Below are positions 1 to 6,913 of a stretch of DNA of 20,826 nucleotides, piece by piece. The stretch is from an uncultured Allomuricauda sp. GTDB lineage: Bacteria > Bacteroidota > Bacteroidia > Flavobacteriales > Flavobacteriaceae. The stretch covers positions 1-20,826 of the forward strand of contig CALDPL010000049.1 of the NCBI GenBank assembly GCA_937911965.1, in the 5' to 3' direction. The position numbers and the translations under genes were made by a program. Every line of letters begins with the position of its first letter. Position 1 is the first letter of the stretch. The notes below the pieces were generated by a model. That model had not been told where the DNA came from, ran no database searches, and saw only the letters and a program-made list of their open reading frames with translations.

Positions 1-777
1 GACGGAGAGCAGTTCGTTTTTCAATTGGGTCAGGATTCTTTTTTTGTTCCCGTTTTCCGATGCCCGTTCGGTGATCCTTTGTTGGTATTCCCCTATGGCC
101 CGGTTGAGTTTGGAAAGATTCAATACCTCATCCTCAAGTCTTTGTTTTTGCAGCTCCAATCGCTTTTCGTAGAGGCCGCCAAGGTATCGCGTGGTCAGTA
201 CAAAGGCGGGGATGATGATCAGTCCTATAAGGAGGAGCATGGTGTGAAAGCGGTCCCTGAGCCGCGAACGGGTCGCATCCAGTTTTTTTAGGTTGATGTG
301 GGATACCACGATCCAATCGGAATTCCTCACGGGAAGCATAAATGTGACCTCCGCCTGTTTTTTTTCCAGGTCGGCCTCCCTGAAAATTTTATGGAACTCC
401 GCCGGGCCCAAATCATCGGCCACGGAGGAGACCATGGATTCCCTGGAGGCCGATTCCTGACCCAGTTTTTGAATTTCGGGATGGCAGACGATCTTTCCCG
501 ACCAATCGATGATGCTCAAATAGACATAGTCCCGGTCGGTGTCCCGCAACCGCTGCTGCATCTGTGCGATAAGACTGTCCCTTGGGATGCCGTTTTGAAG
601 GCCATGGCCCAACAAGTGGGCCACTGTACTGGACTCCTTCCTGCCAAACTCCAATTGGGCTTCTATCAGGGCATGTACACTTTCCTTTAAAAAATGGGAA
701 CTTGCTCCCAAGGCCACGATCAAATAAATCAGGGCCACGGACAAAAAAGTGAGCAAATAGAGTTTGTCCTTCCGCAT
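1..777 (-). CDS. Membrane sensor protein with Cache-like extracytoplasmic domain, probably LytTR-type regulator (partial)
   Basis: Partial gene: 259 codons from an ATG at 777 to the window edge with no stop; the C-terminus is missing. Seen: a membrane segment at residues about 6-24, an extracytoplasmic region of about 150 residues with a Cache/PAS-like look (it contains DRDYVYLSIIDWSGKIV and WIVVSHINLKKLD), a second membrane segment at about 179-199, then a charged coiled coil at about 203-240. The last visible residues (KKRILTQLKNELLSV) resemble the first strand of a LytTR DNA-binding domain as it follows such sensors in Flavobacteriia. No histidine-kinase H-box is reached before the edge. 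Inference: a one-component membrane regulator that senses an extracellular or periplasmic signal. A histidine kinase or other output domain remains possible. It is transcribed divergently from the redox gene cluster starting at 931, so it may control that cluster. Confidence 0.7.
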   Translation of the reverse strand, partial: MRKDKLYLLTFLSVALIYLIVALGASSHFLKESVHALIEAQLEFGRKESSTVAHLLGHGLQNGIPRDSLIAQMQQRLRDTDRDYVYLSIIDWSGKIVCHPEIQKLGQESASRESMVSSVADDLGPAEFHKIFREADLEKKQAEVTFMLPVRNSDWIVVSHINLKKLDATRSRLRDRFHTMLLLIGLIIIPAFVLTTRYLGGLYEKRLELQKQRLEDEVLNLSKLNRAIGEYQQRITERASENGNKKRILTQLKNELLSV

Positions 778-791
778 GGGTCTTTGAAAAA

Positions 792-829
792 GATCCCACA
801 ATATAATCATTAGTGACCATTGTGGGATC
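792..829. promoter_or_regulatory. Perfect 11-bp inverted repeat in divergent intergenic region (operator or leader hairpin)
   Basis: GATCCCACAAT (792-802) is matched by its exact reverse complement ATTGTGGGATC (819-829) across a 16-base spacer. It lies 15-52 bases upstream of the sensor-gene ATG and about 100 bases upstream of the cytochrome gene. On the minus strand the second arm is followed directly by five T residues, so it could also act as a leader hairpin or attenuator of the sensor gene. Which of the two roles applies cannot be settled from the sequence. Confidence 0.6.
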
Positions 830-930
830 CAAGGCCGAATTTTCCTTTTTACTCCCAAAAATTCCGCTTCACCGAGATTTAATTGCCATCCCCCTTGTAG
901 AACCTTTGTTTTGGAACAAAATACTTCCCG

Positions 931-1296
931 ATGATGATACGAAAATCAACTGTTCCGATCTGTGTCCTTTTGTCGCTTATGGCCTGTTCAACGGACCAAG
1001 AAAGCGATCTGGTCGAAATTGGGAAGGATGGGGAACCGGTGACCTATCAGAAGGACATCAAGGCCATTATCGGGAACAATTGTCTGGAATGTCATTCCAG
1101 TCCCCCGATCAACGGGGCGCCTTTTCCCCTGACCAACTACCTCCAGGTGCGCAACGTGGCCGAAAGCGGATTGCTGCTCACGGCCATTGGCCGACAGACC
1201 GGGGAGGCCCGGGCCATGCCGCCCCCGGGGAGATTGCCCCAGGCGGTGATCGATCGGGTGGAGCAATGGATCGCGGATGGACTCAAGGAGGAGTAA
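931..1296 (+). CDS. Lipoprotein with single c-type haem-binding motif
   Basis: 121 residues. The signal peptide ends in the lipobox LMAC, with the acylated Cys at residue 19, so the mature protein is predicted to be an envelope lipoprotein. The haem c motif CLECH is at residues 51-55 (Cys51, Cys54, His55). A likely axial Met96 lies in an MPPPGRLP segment of the kind that follows the haem motif in small periplasmic cytochrome c domains. The C-terminal helix (VIDRVEQWIADGLKEE) matches the usual last helix of the cytochrome c fold. A second possible ATG at 934 would remove one residue. It is the first gene of a plus-strand cluster, 31 bases before the preferred start of the YceI gene. Expected role: one-electron carrier in the periplasm. 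Its redox partner is unknown, though the neighbouring YceI and cupredoxin-like proteins suggest envelope electron transfer. Confidence 0.85.
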   Translation: MMIRKSTVPICVLLSLMACSTDQESDLVEIGKDGEPVTYQKDIKAIIGNNCLECHSSPPINGAPFPLTNYLQVRNVAESGLLLTAIGRQTGEARAMPPPGRLPQAVIDRVEQWIADGLKEE

Positions 1297-1327
1297 AGGC
1301 GTAAGGAAGAAAAATAAAAAAAAGGTC

Positions 1328-1909
1328 ATGAAGGAATCTGGGAATGTTTTTGACATAAAGATTTGGTGGGGGCTGCTGGCCGGCCTAGTGTTCCTTGGAA
1401 CCGTCCACGGGCAACTGTATATGGACCGGGAAGGCGTGGTGGTGTTCGAGGCCTCCGAAAAGATGTTCGAACCGGTAAAGGCCAGGAACGGCTCCGTTTC
1501 GGCGCTCTTCGACCCATCCGACAATTCATTGGCCTCCCTGGCCCTGATCCGGGGGTTCCGGTTCGAGAATTCCCTGATGCAGGAACATTTCAACGAGAAC
1601 TATATCGAGTCCGACCTCTATCCAAAGGCCCGATTCAAAGGGGAAATCTTGGATTTCGATCTGGAACGGGCCGATCGGACCACCCGGGAGTATGTCCTGG
1701 ACGGCAGTTTGGAAATCAGGGGTGTTGAGAAGGAGATCCGACCGACGGTGAAGGTCCAAAAGATTGGGAACATCCTTTCGATTCAAGGGAGCCTGACCCT
1801 GCTTCCCAAGGATTTCAAGATCGAGATACCCAAGATCGTGGAAAACAAAATTGCCAAGGAGGTTGTGGTGAGGTTCGATTTCAAACTCAAGCGAAATGAG
1901 GGACTCTAA
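1328..1909 (+). CDS. YceI family periplasmic protein (copy 1)
   Basis: 193 residues from the ATG at 1328. An in-frame ATG at 1277 lies inside the cytochrome gene and would add a lysine-rich extension with no role in a signal peptide. The signal peptide has a hydrophobic core at about 12-25 and probably ends near VHGQ. The rest matches the YceI lipocalin-like beta-barrel, including the conserved segment FNENYIESDLYPKARFKGEI in mid protein and a terminal strand VVVRFDFKLK. YceI proteins bind isoprenoids or quinone-like lipids in a hydrophobic cavity. The ligand here is inferred, not seen. The 3' end overlaps the following OB-fold gene by 14 bases, indicating translational coupling. It is paralogous to the second YceI gene at 4695-5240. 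Confidence 0.88.
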   Translation: MKESGNVFDIKIWWGLLAGLVFLGTVHGQLYMDREGVVVFEASEKMFEPVKARNGSVSALFDPSDNSLASLALIRGFRFENSLMQEHFNENYIESDLYPKARFKGEILDFDLERADRTTREYVLDGSLEIRGVEKEIRPTVKVQKIGNILSIQGSLTLLPKDFKIEIPKIVENKIAKEVVVRFDFKLKRNEGL

Positions 1910-2297
1910 GAAAAAATGGGCATTGGTTTTGGGCCTGGTGCTGGTGCTCATGGCGGTATTGGCCCAAAGGTTCCTGTATCCCGCTCCCAGGGACATTGCC
2001 AGGGAACGCGTGGAGTTTGAGATGTCGGCCCGGGCGCTCTCCGAGGCGATGTCCCAAATGGAATCGACCCCACCCTATGCGAACCGTGTGGTCCTCACCT
2101 GGGGAAAGATCGTCGAAATCAGGGGCAGGCGCATTGTCCTCGAGCATGGGGTCGAAGCCTTGATGCTAGATCCCGTGGAAAACGTGGGGGTTGGGGACAA
2201 GGTCACGATCAAGGCCCGATGTGTTGGATACGATGAACTCCTGGAAGCGGTCCGCTTGGACCAGGCTTCCATGGTCCCAAACGATACTGACCGATAA
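1896..2297 (+). CDS. Membrane-anchored OB-fold (tRNA_anti-like) protein
   Basis: 133 residues with one N-terminal membrane anchor (about 7-23) and no lipobox. The soluble part resembles the bacteroidotal tRNA_anti-like OB-fold family: a helix (SARALSEAMSQME), strands YANRVVLTWGKIVEIRG and RIVLEHGVEALMLD, a VGDKVTIKARCVGYDELL segment and the closing VRLDQASMV. Despite the family name, these anchored proteins are not known to act on tRNA; they are envelope proteins of unknown function. The start codon lies within the end of the upstream YceI gene, and 12 bases separate its stop from the DUF5777 gene, so all are probably in one operon. The family assignment rests on recognising the pattern of conserved segments; no function can be stated. 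Confidence 0.75.
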   Translation: MRDSKKKWALVLGLVLVLMAVLAQRFLYPAPRDIARERVEFEMSARALSEAMSQMESTPPYANRVVLTWGKIVEIRGRRIVLEHGVEALMLDPVENVGVGDKVTIKARCVGYDELLEAVRLDQASMVPNDTDR

Positions 2298-2309
2298 AAC
2301 CGAATCCCT

Positions 2310-3158
2310 ATGAAAAAAATAATGCTTTCCCTGTTGTTTTTGCCCGGGCTTCTCTGGGCCCAGGACAATCTTTTGGAACGACTGGATACCCTTCAAATGG
2401 GGGAGGATCATGAAATTGCCGTTTTCAAGGCCTTAAAGATCGTCAACTTTGAATCCACCAAAATGGTGCCCAAAAACCATCTTTATTTTGTGGTGTCCCA
2501 TAGGTTTGGGAGCATCAAGTCCGGGATAGGGGATTTCTTTGGCCTGGACCAGGCCCTGACCCGTTTGGAGTTTGTCCACGGCCTGACCGATGGAATCGGT
2601 ATCGGAATCTCCCGAAGCTCCTTTGAGCGGACCTATGGGGGTTCCTTGAAACTCAGATTGGTCCGACAGGCCAACAATGGCCCCCCTTTTACCCTGGCGT
2701 TGATGAATACCGTTTTGCTCAACGGGGCCCTGGACCGGGACAACCTTCCGGGTTTGGAGTTCAAACATCGATTGTCCTACGGGGTACAGGCCTTGATTTC
2801 CAGAAAGATGAACAAGAACTTGTCCCTGGAACTGATTCCCACTTTTTTCCACGACAATCTGGTGTCCCTCGATGGGCAGGACAATTCCCAGTATGCCCTT
2901 GGCCTTGGGGGGCGCTACAAGATATCGAATCGGGTTTCCTTCAATGCGGACTATGGGATCCATTTGAACCGGGTGGAAAATTCCCCCTTCAAAAACCCTT
3001 TGTCCGTGGGAATCGATATTGAGACCGGGGGCCATGTCTTCCAATTGCATTTTACCAATGCCCAGCCGATGAACGTCAATAATTTTTTGGGCCAGGCCAC
3101 GGGGGATTGGGGGAAGGCGGATATCTATTTTGGATTTAACCTGTTGCGGATCTTTTAA
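2310..3158 (+). CDS. DUF5777 family outer-membrane beta-barrel-type protein (copy 1)
   Basis: 282 residues. Residues 1-17 form a clear signal peptide ending LLWAQ. The body alternates short amphipathic strands and turns rich in G, N and aromatic residues, as in outer-membrane beta-barrels, with typical DUF5777 segments: FKALKIVNFESTKMV, LYFVVSHRFGSI, a LEFVHGLTDGIGIGISRS strand pair, and a C-terminal HFTNAQPMNVNNFLGQ followed by IYFGFNLLRIF, which ends in Phe as many outer-membrane proteins do. The biochemical function of this family is unknown. In this cluster it follows a haem lipoprotein, a YceI protein and an OB-fold protein. A channel or scaffold role in the outer membrane is inference only. 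A paralog lies at 5230-6138. Confidence 0.85.
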   Translation: MKKIMLSLLFLPGLLWAQDNLLERLDTLQMGEDHEIAVFKALKIVNFESTKMVPKNHLYFVVSHRFGSIKSGIGDFFGLDQALTRLEFVHGLTDGIGIGISRSSFERTYGGSLKLRLVRQANNGPPFTLALMNTVLLNGALDRDNLPGLEFKHRLSYGVQALISRKMNKNLSLELIPTFFHDNLVSLDGQDNSQYALGLGGRYKISNRVSFNADYGIHLNRVENSPFKNPLSVGIDIETGGHVFQLHFTNAQPMNVNNFLGQATGDWGKADIYFGFNLLRIF

Positions 3159-3164
3159 GGATTC

Positions 3165-3242
3165 GGGGAATTGCCGGAAGGGGGATTCCCCATCGAGAAT
3201 AAAAGTTCCCTCCGGTCAGGGTTTTTTGGCCTGTGGGAGGGA
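3165..3242. other. Two tandem potential hairpins in the gap between DUF5777 (copy 1) and the cupredoxin lipoprotein gene
   Basis: The first hairpin pairs GGGGAAT (3165-3171) with ATTCCCC (3185-3191) around a 13-base loop. The second pairs TCCCTCC (3207-3213) with GGAGGGA (3236-3242) and contains an inner CAGG/CCTG pairing around a T-rich loop. Neither is followed by a proper T run on the plus strand, so they are weak as terminators. They could mark a processing or stabilising site between the two halves of the cluster. Confidence 0.4.
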
Positions 3243-3283
3243 TCGGTGAATCATTTGAACAAATTAATTTAAACATTGAAGTT

Positions 3284-4492
3284 ATGGAAAAGCGAATGAG
3301 CTTAAGCTTGGTTTTGGCGTTATTTTTATTGGTGGGCTGTTCCTCAGGGGATGAAAAAAGTCCTGTGGACGATGATTACACACCGCCGCCCCCGCCACCT
3401 CCCACGGAAGAAAATTCCGTACGTCTGGTCAGTTCGGCCACTTTAGGGGACATCCTCACGGATTCCGAGGGCCGAAGCCTGTATTTTTTCTCCTTGGACA
3501 GCAAGGAAGGTTCGAATTGCAGCGGGGATTGCCTTGGGGTCTGGCCGGTGTTCCACACGGCCGAACTGACCCTTGATGCGGGCCTGGATAGCGATGATTT
3601 CGGTTCAATTACCCGTGGGGATGGGACCACGCAGACCACCTATAAGGGCTGGCCCCTGTACTATTATGCAGGGGACGGACAAGAGGGGGATGTACAGGGG
3701 GATGGGATCAACGATCTGTGGTATGTGGCCAAACCGGATTACACGGTGATGTTGGTCAGGGCCCAATTGATAGGCAGGGATTCTGGGGGAACGGAAACCG
3801 CTTTGAATGGCAACTATGAGCCTGGGGAGGAACAGACCACCTATATGACGGACGCCAATGGAAACACCCTCTATCGTTTTATCAACGACGAATATGGAGT
3901 GAACAATTTTACGGCCGAGGATTTTTCAAACAATGGGGTCTGGCCCATTTATGAGGAAGACCTTGGAGCAGTCCCCTCGGCCCTTAGCGGAGACGATTTT
4001 GGCAGCATATCGGTTTTCGGGAGGCAGCAGCTGACCTTTAGGGGCTGGCCGCTCTATTATTTTGGGCAGGACCTTGCCCGTGGGGACAACTTTGGGGTGG
4101 GGTTCCCCTCCGCTGGAATCTGGCCCATTGCCAATACCGATACCCAAGAGGCTCCCGGGTCCGAAACGGGAATTGTATCCTATGATGTGGTCAACCAGGG
4201 CATGGCGTCCTATGGATTCACCGGAAATGGGCTGGAAAATGCCCCCAATCCCAATTTGACCCTAAAAAGGGGAACTACCTATGAATTCAAGGTGAATGCT
4301 CCCGAGCACCCCTTTTGGATCAAGACGCAGCAGACCGTGGGAACTTCGGACAGCTATTCCAGTGGGATCACGGGCAATGGGACCGGTTCGGGCACTTTGG
4401 TCTTCACGGTTCCCATGGATGCCCCGGACCTGCTGTACTATATATGTGAGTTTCACAGCCCCATGACCGGCTCCCTGACCATAACCGATTGA
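3284..4492 (+). CDS. Lipoprotein with two PF03640-type modules and a C-terminal cupredoxin-like domain
   Basis: 402 residues from the ATG at 3284; an upstream in-frame ATG at 3233 would delay the signal peptide. The lipobox LVGC places the acylated Cys at 19, followed by an acidic linker with a seven-proline run (34-40). Residues about 45-157 form a COG4315/PF03640 'secreted repeat' module: LYFFSLD, C79-x3-C83, VWP, YKGWPLYYYAGD and a DLWYVAKP end. Residues about 180-287 repeat the module (LYRFIND, GVWP, FRGWPLYYFGQD, GIWPIANTD) but lack the cysteine pair. Residues about 297-402 look like a cupredoxin: His342 in EHPFWIKT and Cys388-x2-His391-x2-Met394 near the C-terminus are plausible type 1 copper ligands. 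Expected to be a cell-surface or periplasmic lipoprotein with an electron-transfer domain. PF03640 has no settled function. A terminator follows at 4517-4554. Confidence 0.85.
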   Translation: MEKRMSLSLVLALFLLVGCSSGDEKSPVDDDYTPPPPPPPTEENSVRLVSSATLGDILTDSEGRSLYFFSLDSKEGSNCSGDCLGVWPVFHTAELTLDAGLDSDDFGSITRGDGTTQTTYKGWPLYYYAGDGQEGDVQGDGINDLWYVAKPDYTVMLVRAQLIGRDSGGTETALNGNYEPGEEQTTYMTDANGNTLYRFINDEYGVNNFTAEDFSNNGVWPIYEEDLGAVPSALSGDDFGSISVFGRQQLTFRGWPLYYFGQDLARGDNFGVGFPSAGIWPIANTDTQEAPGSETGIVSYDVVNQGMASYGFTGNGLENAPNPNLTLKRGTTYEFKVNAPEHPFWIKTQQTVGTSDSYSSGITGNGTGSGTLVFTVPMDAPDLLYYICEFHSPMTGSLTITD

Positions 4493-4516
4493 ATAAGATC
4501 GTTTTTCCGTTTGTCT

Positions 4517-4554
4517 GGACCAAGGTTCCCCTTTTAGGGCCTAGGTCCTTTTTT
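4517..4554 (+). terminator. Rho-independent terminator after the cupredoxin lipoprotein gene
   Basis: GGACC (4517-4521) pairs with GGTCC (4544-4548), extended inward past one A/A mismatch by AGG/CCT and a further CCC/GGG pairing. It is followed directly by six T residues (4549-4554). The position, 25 bases after the stop codon, fits transcription ending there before the next unit begins. Confidence 0.7.
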
Positions 4555-4631
4555 GGTTCCTTGACTTCAATCGGGCCAAGGGCGGATTCGGAACTCCTGG
4601 GATCGGGGTCCCTGTGGAATGCCAAAGCGGG

Positions 4632-4666
4632 TTTGTCGTGCAGTTTCCGTGGATCTTGTATTTTTG
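4632..4666 (+). promoter_or_regulatory. Bacteroidota-type promoter for the second YceI-DUF5777 unit
   Basis: TTTG at 4632-4635 and TATTTTTG at 4659-4666 match the -33 TTG and -7 TAnnTTTG elements, separated by 23 bases, within the range described for Flavobacterium. A transcript would start near 4672, about 20 bases before the YceI ATG at 4695. This also argues against the in-frame ATG at 4614, which would lie upstream of the promoter. Confidence 0.6.
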
Positions 4667-4694
4667 GATGGCGTTGTCGCCAATAGCCGAACCA

Positions 4695-5240
4695 ATGATC
4701 GGGAAGCATATCCTCTGTGTGGGCATAATGGTCCTTAGTCTTCAGGCAAGGTCCCAATTGGTGATTGCCCGACAGGGAAGGGTGGCTTTTTTTTCACATA
4801 CCCCTGTGGAACATATCAAGGCGGAGAACGATCGGGCCATGGCGATAATCGACCTGGCCAACGGGAAAATTGCCGTGAGCATGCTGATGAGGGCCTTTGT
4901 TTTTGAAAAGGCCCTTATGCGGGAACACTTCAACGAGAGCTATGTGGAATCCGACCTGTACCCCAAGGCCACCTTTGAAGGGAAAATCCTGGGTTTTGAA
5001 CCCTATGGAGTGGAAGAGCAGACCCGAATGGTCCTGGGACAATTTTCCATGCATGGCATAAGCCGGGAAGTGGAGATCAAGACCAGAATTGAATCCGGCC
5101 TTGGGCATTACGTCCTATCGGGAAGTTTTGAGGTCAGGGTACGGGATTACGAGATACGGATACCGGCTCTTTTGGCCGGGAATATTGCCGAAACGGTCGC
5201 AGTGGATTTTATTTTTGAATTTATGCCCTATGAGAACTAA
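4695..5240 (+). CDS. YceI family periplasmic protein (copy 2)
   Basis: 181 residues from the ATG at 4695, chosen because it gives a normal signal peptide (core about 6-17, cleavage near ARSQ) and lies just downstream of the TATTTTTG promoter element. The YceI core is clear: the segment FNESYVESDLYPKATFEGKI is nearly the same as in copy 1 at 1328-1909, and the C-terminal strand AVDFIFEF is also kept. Elsewhere the two copies have diverged strongly, so the duplication is not recent. YceI proteins are lipocalin-like barrels that carry isoprenoid or quinone-type lipids in the periplasm. The stop codon overlaps the start of the next DUF5777 gene by 11 bases, indicating coupled translation, the same family order as in the first unit. 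Confidence 0.88.
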   Translation: MIGKHILCVGIMVLSLQARSQLVIARQGRVAFFSHTPVEHIKAENDRAMAIIDLANGKIAVSMLMRAFVFEKALMREHFNESYVESDLYPKATFEGKILGFEPYGVEEQTRMVLGQFSMHGISREVEIKTRIESGLGHYVLSGSFEVRVRDYEIRIPALLAGNIAETVAVDFIFEFMPYEN

Positions 5241-6138
5241 AGCGGTACTGTTCCTGATGTTTTCATTGCTGGGCCATGCTGTCATAGCCCAAAAAGGCCT
5301 TTTGGAAATCCTTGAGGAGGAACAGCGGGAGATTCCCCAGTATACCTTGGGGACCTTCAAGGCCACCCGTATCGGCATTGGCCATTCCGTGGAAACCCGT
5401 GGGCAGGGCATTTTGGATCTTATGGTCAACAACAGGTACTGCAATACCCCGACCCAGTATTCCCAAAGTATGGGACCCGAGAAGTTGAACACCCGCATCG
5501 CCTTGGAATACGGAATCGATGACCGCCTATCGGCCGGGGCGGGAGGGAGTACCTGGAACGGACTTTTTGATGGGTATCTCAAGTACAAATTGGTACGCCA
5601 GCGCTCTGATGGAGGGGGCTCCCCCTTGAGTGCGACCCTCTTTCAGGGAGGCAGTTATTTCAGCGAGGCCCTAGGCCCCTATGTCGAGGGGGATTTTTCC
5701 AATAGGATTTCATTCACCACCCAGCTTCTGGTCGCCAGGAAGTTCGGACCGAGCTTTTCCCTTCAGGTGGCCCCCACCTTTGTACATAAGGGCCTGAGGT
5801 ATTCCGATGGGGATCCCCGGAACCATGTTGCGGTCGGCCTGGGGGCACGATACCGATTGGGGGGGCATCTGAGCATGGTCGCGGAGTACTATGTGGTGGT
5901 GAACCCCGTTGAGTCCTATGATACCTATGGGCCCTTGGCCTTTGGGGTGAATTGGGACGTGGGGAATGTCATGTTGCAGTTTATGGTCACCAATGCCACC
6001 CACTTTGTGGAGGATGCCTTTATCAGCGGAACGGACTATAATTTCAATTTGAAGAACGCCACCATAAACCTCGGGCTGTCCGCGACCTATTCGATCCATC
6101 TGAGCCGGAAGCTGCAGCATTTGAGACAGCGGCCCTAA
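5230..6138 (+). CDS. DUF5777 family outer-membrane beta-barrel-type protein (copy 2)
   Basis: 302 residues from the ATG at 5230, which yields a clean signal peptide ending VIAQ; in-frame starts further upstream lie inside the YceI gene and give no signal sequence. The protein shares the DUF5777 plan with copy 1: TLGTFKATRIGIGHSVETRG near the mature N-terminus, a LEYGIDDRLSAGAGGS strand pair, a middle QLLVARKFGPSFSLQVAPTF that parallels QALISRKMNKNLSLELIPTF in copy 1, and a FMVTNATHFVEDAFISG segment near the end. The predicted location is the outer membrane; the molecular function is unknown. It ends 10 bases from the convergent CPBP gene with no recognisable terminator between them. Confidence 0.85.
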   Translation: MRTKAVLFLMFSLLGHAVIAQKGLLEILEEEQREIPQYTLGTFKATRIGIGHSVETRGQGILDLMVNNRYCNTPTQYSQSMGPEKLNTRIALEYGIDDRLSAGAGGSTWNGLFDGYLKYKLVRQRSDGGGSPLSATLFQGGSYFSEALGPYVEGDFSNRISFTTQLLVARKFGPSFSLQVAPTFVHKGLRYSDGDPRNHVAVGLGARYRLGGHLSMVAEYYVVVNPVESYDTYGPLAFGVNWDVGNVMLQFMVTNATHFVEDAFISGTDYNFNLKNATINLGLSATYSIHLSRKLQHLRQRP

Positions 6139-6148
6139 GCCCAGGCCT

Positions 6149-6913
6149 TTATTTCCAATTGGCCCTTCTTATTTCCAGTTCCAGCCCCTGTTTTCTTTTG
6201 TACAGGAGGGTCAGGGCGATAACGGCCAGGATGGTGAGCAGCCGGAACACATTGGCATAGACGCCCCCCAGGGCATTCTCGGCCACGGCGAAGAGGGACC
6301 AGGCCAGGTTCATCAACAGATGCAGAAAGATGGGGACCCAAAGATTGTAGTTCCATTCCACAAAGACCCAGGCAAAAAGGATTCCCCCCATAAAGGTAAT
6401 GCCAAAGATTCCCAGGGATTCAAGAGGGTCGTTGCCCTGATATAAATGGGCCAACCCAAAGATCAGGGCCCCGATGGATACCGAGGAGAGGAAGCCCCAT
6501 TTGGAATACCTGAAAATCTGCCCGAAGAAGCCCCTAAAGTAGAGTTCCTCGAAGAAGGCGGCCGCCAGTACATTGATCCAAAGTTGGTTCCAGGTGAATC
6601 CGCTGTTGTATTCAAAGAGCAGGGCAAAGCCCAAGAACATGGGAAGGCAGCAGATCAGGGCAAAATAGATGCCTTGAAAGAGGGAACCGTCCAGGCCAAG
6701 GTGCCTGAAAAAATGGGTCCTACCGTGCAGGGCCAACACCCCCAGGAATATGGGGATGCCCACCAGGACATAGGCCAAACTATGGCTGATTCCAACAAGG
6801 TTAAGCTGTTGGTAAAACCAGAATCTCAACGGTCCAAACCAGGCTTTGTCCACCCCGTAGTGGCAGGCGAAGGCCAAAAGGGTCAGCAGTAGGGTTCTTT
6901 GGGATCGGTTCAT
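6149..6913 (-). CDS. CPBP family intramembrane glutamic endopeptidase (Abi/CAAX-like)
   Basis: 254 residues, highly hydrophobic, with about seven membrane segments. Conserved motifs of the CPBP (CAAX protease and bacteriocin-processing) family are all present: motif 1 FFEELYFRGF with Glu122, Glu123 and Arg127, motif 2 FGLAHLYQG with His156, and motif 3 LHLLMNLAWS with His198 and Asn202. The intact Glu-Glu and His residues suggest an active enzyme. Bacterial members are associated with processing of membrane proteins, bacteriocin self-immunity or anchoring of regulators, but the substrate here cannot be deduced. It is a stand-alone gene; no clear TAnnTTTG element was found in the 100 bases upstream, and no partner peptide gene was seen. 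Confidence 0.9.
   Translation of the reverse strand: MNRSQRTLLLTLLAFACHYGVDKAWFGPLRFWFYQQLNLVGISHSLAYVLVGIPIFLGVLALHGRTHFFRHLGLDGSLFQGIYFALICCLPMFLGFALLFEYNSGFTWNQLWINVLAAAFFEELYFRGFFGQIFRYSKWGFLSSVSIGALIFGLAHLYQGNDPLESLGIFGITFMGGILFAWVFVEWNYNLWVPIFLHLLMNLAWSLFAVAENALGGVYANVFRLLTILAVIALTLLYKRKQGLELEIRRANWK

Noticed and set aside
792..829. Inverted repeat as an insertion-sequence end or transposon remnant
   Set aside because: There is no transposase, no target duplication and only a 16-base spacer; a regulatory site is the simpler reading.
134..832. Open frames on both strands at 25-291, 298-690 and 413-832
   Set aside because: The minus-strand frame starting at the ATG at 777 runs open to the window edge and shows membrane segments and a sensor-like domain; the others give proline/histidine-rich translations without any recognisable domain.
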